Positions 20,030 to 30,570 are shown, counted from the stretch's first letter. The stretch is DNA of 60,262 nt from Buchnera aphidicola (Pemphigus obesinymphae) (GCF_026122815.1 NZ_JAIWQW010000002.1:1-60262), one strand, 5' to 3'. A program made the numbers and translations. Notes: generated by a model not told the origin, from the letters alone.

Positions 20030-23000
20030 ATGTATGAAAAACGATTTATTCATCTTCGTGTTCACAGTGATTATTCCTTGATAGATGGATTAGTTAAACC
20101 AGAATTATTAATTGAACGAGCAGTTAATTTAGGAATGCCTGCGTTGGCATTGACAGATTTTAGTAATTTTTACGGAGTTATTAAATTTTATAAATCAGCT
20201 CATGAAAAAGGTATTAAACCAATTATAGGTGTAGATTTTAAAATAGATTCTGAATTTCTGGAAGGAGAGTTATCGCAAATTACTGCTTTAGCAAGCAATA
20301 ATATTGGATATAAAAATCTTATTTTATTAATATCTCATGGATATCGATATGGGTATGATAACCTAGTCGGAGTAACTATAAAAAAAAAATGGTTACTAAA
20401 ATATAAAGAAGGATTAATTTTGTTATCTGGGGGTTGTTATGGTGATGTGGGAAAATTATTACTAAGAGGTAATATAAAATTAGCAAATCAGTGTTTATCT
20501 TTTTATCAAAAATATTTTTTTGATTTTTATTATTTAGAAATAATGCGTACAGGTCGTATAAATGAAGAAAAATATTTAAATATTATTTTAAAATTGGCAA
20601 TTGAAAATTCTATACCATTGGTGGCGACCAATGAGGTTTGTTTTATTAACCAAGAAGATTTCGAAGTGCATAAAATTCGTGTCGCAATTAATAAATCTTA
20701 TAGATTGGATGATGTTAAATTTATCCATAATTACAGTTGTCAGCAATTTATGCGCGATGAAAAAACCATGTGTGAATTATTTTCTGATATTCCTGAATCA
20801 CTTATAAATAGTGTAGAAATAGCAAAACGGTGTAATGTTATATTGAATTTAGGAAAATCTTTTTTACCTAATTTTTATACTGGTCGGATAAGTGCTGAAA
20901 AATTTTTAATAATGAAAGCTAAACAAGGTATGGAAGAACGGTTAAATTTCGCTTTTCCTGAAAAAAACATCCGTAATCAGGTACGAAAAAATTATGATGT
21001 TCGTTTAGAAAGTGAATTGTCAATAATAAACAAAATGGGGTTTCCTAGTTATTTTTTAATTGTCATGGAATTTATACAATGGGCAAAAGATCATGATATA
21101 CCTGTTGGTCCAGGAAGAGGATCCGGTGCAGGTTCATTAGTTGCTTATGCATTAAAAATAACGGAAATTGATCCTTTATCGTTTGATTTGTTATTTGAAA
21201 GATTTTTAAATCCGGATCGTATTTCTTTGCCTGATTTTGATATTGATTTTTGTATGGATAAGAGGGATAAAGTAATTGAACATGTATCAGAAATATACGG
21301 GAAAGAGGCTGTTGCGCAAATTATTACATTTGGGACTTTAACTGCAAAAGCAGTTATTAGAGATGTTGGTCGGGTATTGGGTTATCCATATGGTTTTGTG
21401 AATCGTATTTCTAAATTAATTCCGTTAGATTTAGGTATAACATTAAATAAAGCGCTATTGAATCAAACAGAATTATTGGAATTGTATAAGTCAGATGTAG
21501 AAGTAAAAAGAATAATTGATATTTCTAAAAAATTAGAAGGTGTTACTAGAAATGTTAGTAAACATGCTGGAGGAGTAGTTATTTCTTCTACTAAAATTAC
21601 TGATTTTTCACCATTATATTGTGATGAATATGGCAAGAATCAAGTTACTCAATTTGATAAAAATGATGTGGAATATGTAGGATTAGTGAAATTTGATTTT
21701 CTTGGGTTGCGTACTTTAACTGTTATTAATTTAGCATTAAAGATGATTAATAAAAATCGAGTAAAAAAAAATAAAAGCAAAATTGACATTTCTTTAATTC
21801 CTTTAGATGATATTAAAACTTTTAAAAAACTACAGGAGTCTGAAACAACAGGTGTATTTCAATTAGAATCTTTAGGCATGAAAGATTTGATCAAAAGATT
21901 AAAACCAGATTCTTTCGAGGATATAATTGCTTTAGTTGCTTTATTTCGTCCAGGTCCGTTACAATCTGGAATGGTTGATAATTTTATTAATAGAAAACAT
22001 GGAAAGGAAAGTATTTATTATCCGGATAGTAAATGGCAGCATCCTTTATTAAAAAAAGTGTTGGAGTCTACTTATGGAATAATTTTATACCAAGAGCAGG
22101 TTATGGAAATTGCACGAGTGTTAGCTTCGTATACTTTGAGTAATGCAGATATATTACGTCGAGCTATGGCGAAAAAAGATCCAATAGAAATGAGTAAACA
22201 ACGTGCTATTTTTCAAGAAGGATCTAAGAAAAATGGAATAGATCAAAAACTATCTATAAAAATTTTTGATTTAGTAGAAAATTTTGCAGGATATGGTTTT
22301 AATAAGTCTCATTCTGTAGCATATGCTTTAATATCGTATCAAACATTATGGTTAAAAACCCATTATTCTACTGAGTTTATGGCTGCACTTATGAGTGCAG
22401 ATATGGACAATATAAAAAAAATAGTTTCTTTGATCGATGAATGTAAAAGAATGAAGTTGACAGTTTTATCTCCTAGTATTAATTATAGTAAATATTATTT
22501 TTATGTTAACGAAAAAAATGAAATTGTTTATGGGCTTGGAGCAATAAAAGGAATAGGGGAAAATTCAATATATGAGATTATTAGAATTAGAAAAAAATAC
22601 GGAATTTTTAAACAATTACTAGATTTATGTATACGTACGGATTCTAAAAAAGTTACTCGTCGTGTAATAGAAAAATTAATTTTTTCTGGTTCCTGTGATT
22701 GTTTTCGATTAAATCGAGGAATATTAATGAATATTTTAAATGATAACATAAAAATTGCCAATCAATATTTGATTTCTCAATCAGTAAAACAACAAGATTT
22801 ATTTGGGTCTATATTAAATGATGCCAAAGAATTAAATTATATTAATAATTTTGAAATCAATACGTGGTCTAAAAATACTGAATTAAGTTACGAGTATGAA
22901 ATGTTAGGAACGTATCTCTCAGGACATCCAATGCATCAATATTTGGATGAAATAAAATATTATATGAAAGGAAAAACATTAAAGGATATATGTTGTTTTT

Positions 23001-23527
23001 CTATTTTAAAAAAAAATATTATAGTTGTCGGCATGGTAACTAATTTTATTATAAAATACACAAAAAATAAAAATCGTATAGCATTTTTTATGTTAGATGA
23101 CAGTACTAAAAAATTAAATGTGATAGTTTTTAATGATATTTTAGAAAAATATGAACATTTTTTAAAAAATAATTGTATTATCGTTATTTATGGGTATTTT
23201 AATTTTGATAATTTTGGTAATTGTTACAGATTTGTTGCTCGTAGTTTTGTAGACTTATGTAAATATAGAGATAAAAAAGTTGCTAAAGTGTTAGTTTTAT
23301 TAACGAAAAAACAGAATAATCCTGTATTTTTAAAATTTTTAAAAAAAGTTTTAGAATCGACAGATGTGGGTGTAGTACCTGTCTATTTTTTTTATAAAAA
23401 TCACGATATAAAATTTAATTTTCCTTTTAGCGTTAATAAATATTTTTTGTTAAGTAATAATTTTTTGGATGAATTAAGATTATTAGTAGGATTAGATCAA
23501 GTAAAATTAAAATTTTTTAGGCATTAA
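20030..23527 (+). CDS. dnaE: DNA polymerase III alpha subunit
   Basis: Replicative polymerase. It has 1165 residues (E. coli 1160). Order: N-terminal PHP domain (FIHLRVHSDYSLIDGL), palm with the catalytic acidic pair in LPDFDIDFCMDKRDKV, fingers (QEQVMEIARVLASYTLSNADILRRAM, GYGFNKSHSVAYA), helix-hairpin-helix region, clamp-binding QQDLF, and the C-terminal OB fold and tau-binding region, which is the least conserved. It starts 47 nt after rnhB. accA, which follows in E. coli, is absent. It is convergent with proS. Confidence 0.97.
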   Translation: MYEKRFIHLRVHSDYSLIDGLVKPELLIERAVNLGMPALALTDFSNFYGVIKFYKSAHEKGIKPIIGVDFKIDSEFLEGELSQITALASNNIGYKNLILLISHGYRYGYDNLVGVTIKKKWLLKYKEGLILLSGGCYGDVGKLLLRGNIKLANQCLSFYQKYFFDFYYLEIMRTGRINEEKYLNIILKLAIENSIPLVATNEVCFINQEDFEVHKIRVAINKSYRLDDVKFIHNYSCQQFMRDEKTMCELFSDIPESLINSVEIAKRCNVILNLGKSFLPNFYTGRISAEKFLIMKAKQGMEERLNFAFPEKNIRNQVRKNYDVRLESELSIINKMGFPSYFLIVMEFIQWAKDHDIPVGPGRGSGAGSLVAYALKITEIDPLSFDLLFERFLNPDRISLPDFDIDFCMDKRDKVIEHVSEIYGKEAVAQIITFGTLTAKAVIRDVGRVLGYPYGFVNRISKLIPLDLGITLNKALLNQTELLELYKSDVEVKRIIDISKKLEGVTRNVSKHAGGVVISSTKITDFSPLYCDEYGKNQVTQFDKNDVEYVGLVKFDFLGLRTLTVINLALKMINKNRVKKNKSKIDISLIPLDDIKTFKKLQESETTGVFQLESLGMKDLIKRLKPDSFEDIIALVALFRPGPLQSGMVDNFINRKHGKESIYYPDSKWQHPLLKKVLESTYGIILYQEQVMEIARVLASYTLSNADILRRAMAKKDPIEMSKQRAIFQEGSKKNGIDQKLSIKIFDLVENFAGYGFNKSHSVAYALISYQTLWLKTHYSTEFMAALMSADMDNIKKIVSLIDECKRMKLTVLSPSINYSKYYFYVNEKNEIVYGLGAIKGIGENSIYEIIRIRKKYGIFKQLLDLCIRTDSKKVTRRVIEKLIFSGSCDCFRLNRGILMNILNDNIKIANQYLISQSVKQQDLFGSILNDAKELNYINNFEINTWSKNTELSYEYEMLGTYLSGHPMHQYLDEIKYYMKGKTLKDICCFSILKKNIIVVGMVTNFIIKYTKNKNRIAFFMLDDSTKKLNVIVFNDILEKYEHFLKNNCIIVIYGYFNFDNFGNCYRFVARSFVDLCKYRDKKVAKVLVLLTKKQNNPVFLKFLKKVLESTDVGVVPVYFFYKNHDIKFNFPFSVNKYFLLSNNFLDELRLLVGLDQVKLKFFRH

Positions 23528-23626
23528 ATGTTTATTCAATATAATTTATTAATTATGTTAATTTTATTAAAAAATTGATATTTAAATTTTACCTTATTTT
23601 TTATAAATAAGATTCAATGAGTATCG

Positions 23627-24922
23627 TTAGATATTTTTTTTTATTTTTTCTGTTATATAATCGGAAATATTATTTATTTTTATTAATTTCTTTTTATTAT
23701 TAAATCTAGATATATATTCAATTTCATTATTATAAATATGTCTTTCACTAACTATAATACTATGAGGTATACCAATTAACTCCATTTCGGTAAACATAAT
23801 GCCTGGATGTATATTTCTATCATCTAACATTGTTTCAACATTTTTTTCTTTTAATTGAAGGTATATTTTTTCTGATATTTCTTGAACTATATTTGATTTG
23901 TGGAAATTAATTGGTAGAATAACCGCTTGGAAAGGGGAAATAGAAGAGTTCCAGATGATTCCTCGATTATCGTGATTTTGTTCTATAATAGCTGATATAA
24001 TACGTGTTATACCTATCCCATAACATCCCATATTTAAAAAATTTTTATTTCCGTTATTTTCTAAGATATAAGCGTTTATTGTTTTAGAATATTTTTGTTC
24101 AAGTTGGAATATATGTCCTATTTCTATACTACGTTCAATATTTAAACAATCATGTTCATCTAAACTTTTTTTTCCTTCTTTATTATTAGATTTAATAGTA
24201 TTCTGAATACTATAATTTTTTTTTATATTATGAGAATTATTCAGTGTATCGGGATAAATATTTTTATCTTCACCATTATTAGTAAATGCATGAAATTCAT
24301 GAGAAATATTACCTCCCATTTCTCCATTTTTTGCTTTTATATCTGTGAATTTTAATTTCATACGTTGAAATATTTTAGTATAGGTTTGATGCATTTTATG
24401 ATATGTTGTTTGTAATGAAGTTATATCAGCATGAAAAGAGTAAGCATCTTTCATAATAAATTCTTTTGATCTCATCACACCACAACGAGGACGTATTTCA
24501 TCTCTAAATTTTGTTTGTATTTGGTATAATATCAAAGGTAATTGTTTATAAGAATGTACTTCATTTTTTACTAAAAACGTTATTACTTCTTCATGAGTAG
24601 GTCCTAATATATGGGTAATATTATGACGATCAATCACTTTTAGTAGCTCTTTTCCATAAGTATTCCATCTTTTACTAATTTTCCATAGGTGTACAGGTTG
24701 TATTATAGGCATAAATATTTCTATAGCACCTATTTTATTAAGTTCTTCTCTTACAATATTTTCTATTTTTTTAAGGACTCTCAGACCTGTCGGTAACCAG
24801 GTATAGATACCGGAAGCAGTCTTACGAATCATACCTGATCTCAACATCAGTTGATGGCTAATAATATCAATGTTATGTGGTCTTTCTTTTATAGTACAGA
24901 AAAAATATTTATTTGCTCTCAT
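23627..24922 (-). CDS. proS: Prolyl-tRNA synthetase lacking the editing insertion domain
   Basis: Class II synthetase charging tRNA-Pro. From the ATG at 24922 it has 431 residues against 572 in E. coli. The N-terminal catalytic core aligns through SHEFHAF...GEDKNIYPDT. Then only about 40 Lys/Asn/Ser-rich residues separate it from EIGHIFQL, where E. coli has about 180 residues, mostly the INS editing domain. Motif 3 (GCYGIGITRIISA) and the anticodon-binding domain follow. A second ATG four codons upstream (24934) is less likely, since MRANKYFF matches E. coli MRTSQYLL. It is divergent from flhB. Confidence 0.95.
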   Translation of the reverse strand: MRANKYFFCTIKERPHNIDIISHQLMLRSGMIRKTASGIYTWLPTGLRVLKKIENIVREELNKIGAIEIFMPIIQPVHLWKISKRWNTYGKELLKVIDRHNITHILGPTHEEVITFLVKNEVHSYKQLPLILYQIQTKFRDEIRPRCGVMRSKEFIMKDAYSFHADITSLQTTYHKMHQTYTKIFQRMKLKFTDIKAKNGEMGGNISHEFHAFTNNGEDKNIYPDTLNNSHNIKKNYSIQNTIKSNNKEGKKSLDEHDCLNIERSIEIGHIFQLEQKYSKTINAYILENNGNKNFLNMGCYGIGITRIISAIIEQNHDNRGIIWNSSISPFQAVILPINFHKSNIVQEISEKIYLQLKEKNVETMLDDRNIHPGIMFTEMELIGIPHSIIVSERHIYNNEIEYISRFNNKKKLIKINNISDYITEKIKKNI

Positions 24923-25185
24923 GTATTGTCTCATTGAAATAAAATAATTGTTATATAAAAATATAATTTTAATTATATTTTATTATCAGTTTATAATGTC
25001 AAAATAATCAGTAATTAAAAATTTTAAAAAATATAAATTTAACAACATCAATAATAATTAATTATAATATTAAAATTTAATATTTTTATTTTTAAAATAT
25101 CTTTAATATGGAATTTTTACCTAACATATTATAATTCTATCATATATAAAAATAATATGTAAAACATAGATTTTAAGGTAATAGT

Positions 25186-26322
25186 ATGAATGAAGAAAAA
25201 ACAGAAAAACCTACTGATTATAGATTTAAAAAAGTACGTCAAGAAGGGAAAATTAGATATTCTTATGAATTAAATTCATTAATTATTTTAAGTTTTGGAG
25301 GATTTTTTCTTTTTTTATATAAAGATATAATTTTTGCGCATATATTTGAAATTTTATTTTCTCATTTTAAGTTTAATCATTTTATTATTAATGATAATAA
25401 TTTTATTGATTATGGTAATGGAGAAATTTTTTTTGATGTATTTTATTTTCTTTTCATTATTTTTATTCCTATTTTTTTTGTAATATTTTTTGCAAAATTA
25501 TTTGGAGGTGTTAATTTTAATTTAAGATTAATAAAGTGTGATTTAAAAAAATTAAATCCATTAAAAGGTTTTAAAACAATATTTTCTTTTCATATATTTT
25601 TTTTATCTTTTAAAATAATTTTAAAATTATTTTTAGTTATAGGAGTTATGATTTTTTATCTTTCAAAGCATGTTGAAGATATATTGTCTTTGGTTAATGC
25701 AACACCCAAAATAGCTTTAATAACAGGATTTAATTTTTTAATTTCATGTTTTTTCTTGTCAGTAGCGTCGTTAATTCCAGTGGTGATTTTTGATATTTTT
25801 TGGCAAAACTACATTTATCAAAAACAATTTAAAATGAGTCGAAAAGAAATCAAAGATGAATTAAAACAAACGGAAGGTGATCCATATATCAAATGGAAAA
25901 TGCGACAAGCAATGAAAATGTTAGCTAATCATAGAATGATATCCGATATTCCAAAAGCAGATGTAATTGTGATAAATCCTATACATTATTCAATTGCATT
26001 ATTATATGACGAAAAAACAATGTACGCTCCTAAAGTAATAGCAAAAGGAGCTGGTGATTTGGCATGTAAAATTCGCAAAATAGGTAAAAAGCATCATGTG
26101 CCTATCATTGCAGTACCTGTTTTAGCTCGTGCTTTATATTTTCATAGTAAATTAGGTCAATATATACCTGGTATTTTATACAAAGTAGTAGCTGAAGTGT
26201 TAGCTTGGGTTTGGCAAGTTAAAATATGGGAAAAAGAAGGAGGTATTTTCCCTAAAAAACCTGAAAATTTACATGTTCCTCCAGAATTAACAGATTTAAA
26301 AGAGGATTTCACCGGTGATTAA
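25186..26322 (+). CDS. flhB: Flagellar export apparatus protein FlhB (altered cleavage motif)
   Basis: Inner-membrane component of the flagellar type III export gate. It has 378 residues (E. coli 382), with four transmembrane segments (about 30-55, 85-108, 135-160, 180-205) and a cytoplasmic domain. The normally invariant NPTH autocleavage site reads Asn264-Pro265-Ile266-His267, because codon 266 (25981-25983) is ATA. Surrounding residues (DIPKADVIVINP, APKVIAKGAG, EVLAWVWQ) are strongly conserved. It overlaps flhA by 8 nt. Known Buchnera keep hook-basal bodies without filaments, so it may serve protein export only. Confidence 0.96.
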   Translation: MNEEKTEKPTDYRFKKVRQEGKIRYSYELNSLIILSFGGFFLFLYKDIIFAHIFEILFSHFKFNHFIINDNNFIDYGNGEIFFDVFYFLFIIFIPIFFVIFFAKLFGGVNFNLRLIKCDLKKLNPLKGFKTIFSFHIFFLSFKIILKLFLVIGVMIFYLSKHVEDILSLVNATPKIALITGFNFLISCFFLSVASLIPVVIFDIFWQNYIYQKQFKMSRKEIKDELKQTEGDPYIKWKMRQAMKMLANHRMISDIPKADVIVINPIHYSIALLYDEKTMYAPKVIAKGAGDLACKIRKIGKKHHVPIIAVPVLARALYFHSKLGQYIPGILYKVVAEVLAWVWQVKIWEKEGGIFPKKPENLHVPPELTDLKEDFTGD

Positions 26323-28408
26323 TATTAATAATTTTATTAAAATAATTAAAAATTTAAAAAATACAGAATGGCAAGCTTTATCTGGTCCGGTATTAATTTT
26401 AATAATTTTGTCGATGATGGTACTTCCATTACCTTCTTTATTTTTAGATATTTTTTTTACTTTTAACATCGTATTAGCCATAATTATTTTATTAGTGTCT
26501 ATGTTTACCAGACAAACACTAGAATTTACAGCATTTCCTACTGTTTTATTATTTTCTACTTTATTGCGTTTAGCGCTTAACGTTGCTTCTACTAGGGTAA
26601 TTTTGTTATATGGTCATACTGGGGCTTATTCAGCCGGAAATGTTATTAAAGCATTTGGACATTTTTTAGTCGGTGGAAATTATGCTATTGGTATAGTTGT
26701 ATTTATCATATTAGTTATTATCAATTTTATGGTTATAACTAAAGGAGCAAGTCGAATAGCAGAAGTAGGAGCTCGATTTACATTAGACGGAATGCCGGGA
26801 AAACAAATGGCTATTGACGCTGATTTAAATGCAGGATTAATAGGCGAAAAAGAAGCAAAAAGAAGACGTATTGAAGTTACTAGAGAAGCTGATTTTTATG
26901 GTTCTATGGATGGTGCGAGCAAATTTGTTAGAGGGGATGCTATTGCTGGGATTTTTATAATGATTATTAACATCCTTGGTGGATTAGTGATCGGTATAGT
27001 TCAACATAATATGTTTTTTGGAAAAGCTATTGAAGTATACACACTTTTAACAATTGGAGATGGATTAGTTGCTCAAATTCCTGCTTTGGTAATTTCTACA
27101 GCAGCCGGAGTTATGGTTACACGTGTTAGTACGGAAGAAAATGTAGGTGAACAAATTATTAGTCAATTGTTTTATAATCCTAAGGTAATATTATTAAGCG
27201 GAGTAGTACTGGGAATATTAGGATTAGTTCCAGGTATGCCGAGTGTGATATTTTTATCATTTACAACAGTTTTATTTTTCTTATCTGGATGGTTATTTAG
27301 TAGAAATCAAAATATGAACTTTTTTTCTTTGGAAAATGGGAAAAGTGTTGTTAAAGATATAAATAGAATTTCAGAAGTATCTTGGAATGATGTAAAGATA
27401 GAAGACTTGATAGGTATTGAAATAGGAAATAAACTTATTCCAATAGTCGATGTGAAAAAAAAAGGAAAATTGTTATATTTAATTCGTGGCATTAGGAAAA
27501 GATTTGCTCAAGAAATGGGTTTTTTACCTCCATTAGTACATATTCAAAATAATAGTAATTTATCCTCATATTCTTATAGATTTTTGATAAAAGGAGTCGA
27601 AATTGCTGTAGGTGAAGTATATTTAAATCGTGTTATGGCTATTAATTCCGAAGATAGATCTAAAACATTGGATGGAAAAAAAATTATTGAACCTGTATTT
27701 GATGTACCTGCATTTTGGATTAATATAAACCAGATCGAAGAAGCCAAAAAAAAGGGTTTTACAATTGTTAATGGCAGTACAGTGATAGCTACTCATTTAA
27801 ATTATATTATGCGTAGGAATATGAATCAGTTATTTGGGAGACAACAAGCTCAAGATTTGTTAAATTATTTAACTAAAAGAATGCCAAAACTTATAGAAGA
27901 CTTAGTTCCTAATACAATTAATTTAACTGTTTTTCATAAGGTGTTACAAAATTTACTATTAGAAAATGTCAGCATTAGAGATATGAATACCATAATAGAA
28001 ACTTTGATAGAATATGCATCAATTAAAAAAAATGAAATCGATGTTTTGACTAGTTTGGTACGTGTATCGTTAGGTAAATTTATTATTCAAAATTTATTTG
28101 ATAATGATAAAATTCAAGTTATAGGATTAGATGTTGAATTAGAAAATTTATTATTACAGACATTTCAAAATGGAAATAATAGCGTAGAACCTGGATTGGC
28201 TGATAAATTGTTAAACGATATGGATGCAGCAATTCAATATCAAAAATCAATAGGAGTATCACCTGTTTTATTAGTAAATAATACTTTACGAACATTTTTG
28301 TTTCAATTTTTTCATGATAGTTTTCCAGAATTAAGTGTATTATCGAATATGGAAGTATGTGACGCTAAAGAAATACGAATGACAAGTATTATTGGTAAAA
28401 AAAATTAG
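26315..28408 (+). CDS. flhA: Flagellar export gate protein FlhA
   Basis: Nonameric proton-driven gate of the flagellar type III secretion system. It has 697 residues (E. coli 692). The N-terminal membrane half (about 1-330, eight predicted segments) contains LRLALNVASTR, the cytoplasmic FHIPEP-type loop (RIAEVGARFTLDGMPGKQMAIDADLNAG) and EADFYGSMDGASKFVRGDA. The C-terminal cytoplasmic domain is complete. It starts with GTG at 26315 inside flhB, supported by an AGAGGA site at 26301-26306, implying translational coupling. It is convergent with argS. Confidence 0.96.
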   Translation: MININNFIKIIKNLKNTEWQALSGPVLILIILSMMVLPLPSLFLDIFFTFNIVLAIIILLVSMFTRQTLEFTAFPTVLLFSTLLRLALNVASTRVILLYGHTGAYSAGNVIKAFGHFLVGGNYAIGIVVFIILVIINFMVITKGASRIAEVGARFTLDGMPGKQMAIDADLNAGLIGEKEAKRRRIEVTREADFYGSMDGASKFVRGDAIAGIFIMIINILGGLVIGIVQHNMFFGKAIEVYTLLTIGDGLVAQIPALVISTAAGVMVTRVSTEENVGEQIISQLFYNPKVILLSGVVLGILGLVPGMPSVIFLSFTTVLFFLSGWLFSRNQNMNFFSLENGKSVVKDINRISEVSWNDVKIEDLIGIEIGNKLIPIVDVKKKGKLLYLIRGIRKRFAQEMGFLPPLVHIQNNSNLSSYSYRFLIKGVEIAVGEVYLNRVMAINSEDRSKTLDGKKIIEPVFDVPAFWININQIEEAKKKGFTIVNGSTVIATHLNYIMRRNMNQLFGRQQAQDLLNYLTKRMPKLIEDLVPNTINLTVFHKVLQNLLLENVSIRDMNTIIETLIEYASIKKNEIDVLTSLVRVSLGKFIIQNLFDNDKIQVIGLDVELENLLLQTFQNGNNSVEPGLADKLLNDMDAAIQYQKSIGVSPVLLVNNTLRTFLFQFFHDSFPELSVLSNMEVCDAKEIRMTSIIGKKN

Positions 28409-28485
28409 TATAATGTAATTTTATATTTTTTAGAATTAGATTTTTATCTATTAATAAGTATATTTATTTTATAAAATAAATTAAA

Positions 28486-30216
28486 TTACATATAATCTAT
28501 AGTATTAATACCGAGTAGGTTTAATCCTAATTTAATTGTTTTCGCTGTCAATAAGGATAATTTTAGACGACTAACAGAAATTTCTGTATTTTCTGCAAAT
28601 AAAATAGAACAATTTTCATAAAAATTAGAAAATATTTCTGAAAGTTTATAAAGATAACTGCAAATAATATGAGGAGTTCCTTTGTTTGCAGCATAAGTTA
28701 TTTTTTCTTCAAATTGAAGGAGGATAAGTGCTAATTCAATTTCAAATTTTTTAGATAGTATAATATTTCCTTTTAGAGATAAAGGATGTGTTTTTGACTT
28801 TCTTATAATAGACATTATTCTTGTATATGCATATTGAATGTAAGGAGCTGTATTTCCTTCAAAAGATAACATCTCATCCCAGTTAAAAATATAGTTTTTT
28901 ATTCTATTTTTAGATAGATCAGCATATTTAATTGCACCAATACCAATGATATTGGATAACTTATGAATGTTTTCTTCTGATAAATCTGGATTTTTTTGTT
29001 TTATTATTTTTTTTGCTTTTTTTATTGCTTCATCAAGTAACAGAGATAATTTAATTGTGTTTCCTGTTCGAGTTTGAAAAGGACGTTTATTATCAGACAA
29101 CATCATTCCAAACATATGATGTTCTATTGTTACATGTTGAGGTATATAACTCGCTTTTTTAGCTATTTCCCAAATTTGTAATAAATATTGATTTTGACGC
29201 GAATCTGTATAATATAAGATTTTATCTGCTTTTAATATTTCACAACGATATTTTATACAAGCTATATCTATAATGGAGTATAAATATCCACCATCTTTTT
29301 TTTGTATAACAACTCCCATTGGATTTCCATATCTATTTTTGTATTTTTCTAATACTACAATAAGAGAACCTTTATTTTTTACAGCAATACCTTTTTTTTT
29401 AAGATCAGAAATTACTTCTGGCAACATATTTTTATATGAACTTTCTCCCTTAATATGTTCATTTTTTAATGTCACATTTAATTTTTTATATATTTTTGCA
29501 TTATATTTAATCGTGACACTAACTAATTTTTTCCATAGATATTGACAGTATTGATCTTCATTTTGTAATTTAACGACATATTCTTTCGATAATTTTGCAA
29601 ATTCTGGATCATGATCATATTTTATTTTTGCTTTTTGATATAATTTTTCTATATCTGTTAAAGAGATTTTTGATATGGATTTTTTTTTATCATTATATAT
29701 ATACGCGATTAGCATTCCAAAATGTGTTCCCCAATCTCCTATATGGTTAGATCGAATTACGTTGTGACCAAGAAATTCAATAATTCTTACAGTTGCATCT
29801 CCTATAATAGTTGAACGTAAATGTCCGATGTGCATTTCTTTTGCTATATTTGGGGAAGAATAATCTACTACGATATTTTTTGGAGTGACAGAATTTACGT
29901 CTAATCTATCGGAATAGAGAGCTATTTCCAATTTTTTTGACAACCAATTTCGATCAAGAATTATATTAATAAAACCTGGTTTAGCTACTTTTATTGTATG
30001 ATACATATTGCTATTTTTTATTTTTGATATGACGGTTTTTGCGAATTGATAAGGATCAAGTTTTAATATTTTAGCAATTTTCATAGCAGCATTAGATTGG
30101 TAATCACTAATATTTAAGTTTAAAGTTCTGAATATTAAAGGGTCGCAATGTTTAGGTGCACCCGAATGAATTAAAGCTTTTTTTATGTCTATTGAAATTA
30201 AATTTTGAACATTCAT
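28486..30216 (-). CDS. argS: Arginyl-tRNA synthetase
   Basis: Class I synthetase charging tRNA-Arg. It has 576 residues (E. coli 577). The signature VDYSSPNIAKEMHIGHLRSTIIGD carries HIGH. The catalytic core has the IIQKKDGGYLYSIIDIA block, and the C-terminal anticodon-binding helices end in LGLNLLGINTIDYM. An AGGAG precedes the ATG at 30216. It is divergent from the rrs promoter, as known for Buchnera. Confidence 0.97.
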   Translation of the reverse strand: MNVQNLISIDIKKALIHSGAPKHCDPLIFRTLNLNISDYQSNAAMKIAKILKLDPYQFAKTVISKIKNSNMYHTIKVAKPGFINIILDRNWLSKKLEIALYSDRLDVNSVTPKNIVVDYSSPNIAKEMHIGHLRSTIIGDATVRIIEFLGHNVIRSNHIGDWGTHFGMLIAYIYNDKKKSISKISLTDIEKLYQKAKIKYDHDPEFAKLSKEYVVKLQNEDQYCQYLWKKLVSVTIKYNAKIYKKLNVTLKNEHIKGESSYKNMLPEVISDLKKKGIAVKNKGSLIVVLEKYKNRYGNPMGVVIQKKDGGYLYSIIDIACIKYRCEILKADKILYYTDSRQNQYLLQIWEIAKKASYIPQHVTIEHHMFGMMLSDNKRPFQTRTGNTIKLSLLLDEAIKKAKKIIKQKNPDLSEENIHKLSNIIGIGAIKYADLSKNRIKNYIFNWDEMLSFEGNTAPYIQYAYTRIMSIIRKSKTHPLSLKGNIILSKKFEIELALILLQFEEKITYAANKGTPHIICSYLYKLSEIFSNFYENCSILFAENTEISVSRLKLSLLTAKTIKLGLNLLGINTIDYM

Positions 30217-30484
30217 ATCTATCTCCTAAAGCTTATTTAAATATTTTTAATATTTACTTATATACTATATTATAATACTGTTATTAAGTGAAATTTTAAA
30301 TGTTATTGGTATAACATAAAAAATAGATATTTTAAATATCGATTTAATTATTAAATAAAAAAATGTATTTAAATTTATTTTGTATATAAAAATATTTTTA
30401 TTTTGAAGAAATAATTTATTGTAGAAATAAAATTTTTATATTTTTTTTAGAATAAAATAATATAAAAATATATGTCGATAAAGA

Positions 30485-30513
30485 TTGACAAAATGTAAAA
30501 AAAGATATAACAT
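30485..30513 (+). promoter_or_regulatory. rrs promoter
   Basis: A perfect TTGACA at 30485-30490 is followed by TATAAC at 30506-30511 (15 nt spacing) or TAACAT at 30508-30513 (17 nt spacing). It lies about 20 nt before the boxA element and is the only consensus -35 in the argS-rrs gap. Confidence 0.65.
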
Positions 30514-30530
30514 TAAAAAAGTTAGTTTTA

Positions 30531-30543
30531 TGCTCTTTAAAAA
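30531..30543 (+). promoter_or_regulatory. rrn boxA antitermination element
   Basis: TGCTCTTTAAAAA differs by one base from the E. coli rrn boxA TGCTCTTTAACAA and sits at the expected place in the rRNA leader. It probably binds NusB-S10 for antitermination. Confidence 0.78.
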
Positions 30544-30551
30544 AATATTAG

Positions 30552-30570
30552 ATAATTTGTGTGGGCACAT
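30552..30570 (+). other. 5' arm of the 16S rRNA RNase III processing stem
   Basis: Nineteen nucleotides (30552-30570) are perfectly complementary to 32209-32227 downstream of rrs. The two arms would form a long duplex enclosing pre-16S rRNA, the classical RNase III substrate. rnc is encoded in this window but carries a D114N change. Confidence 0.85.
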
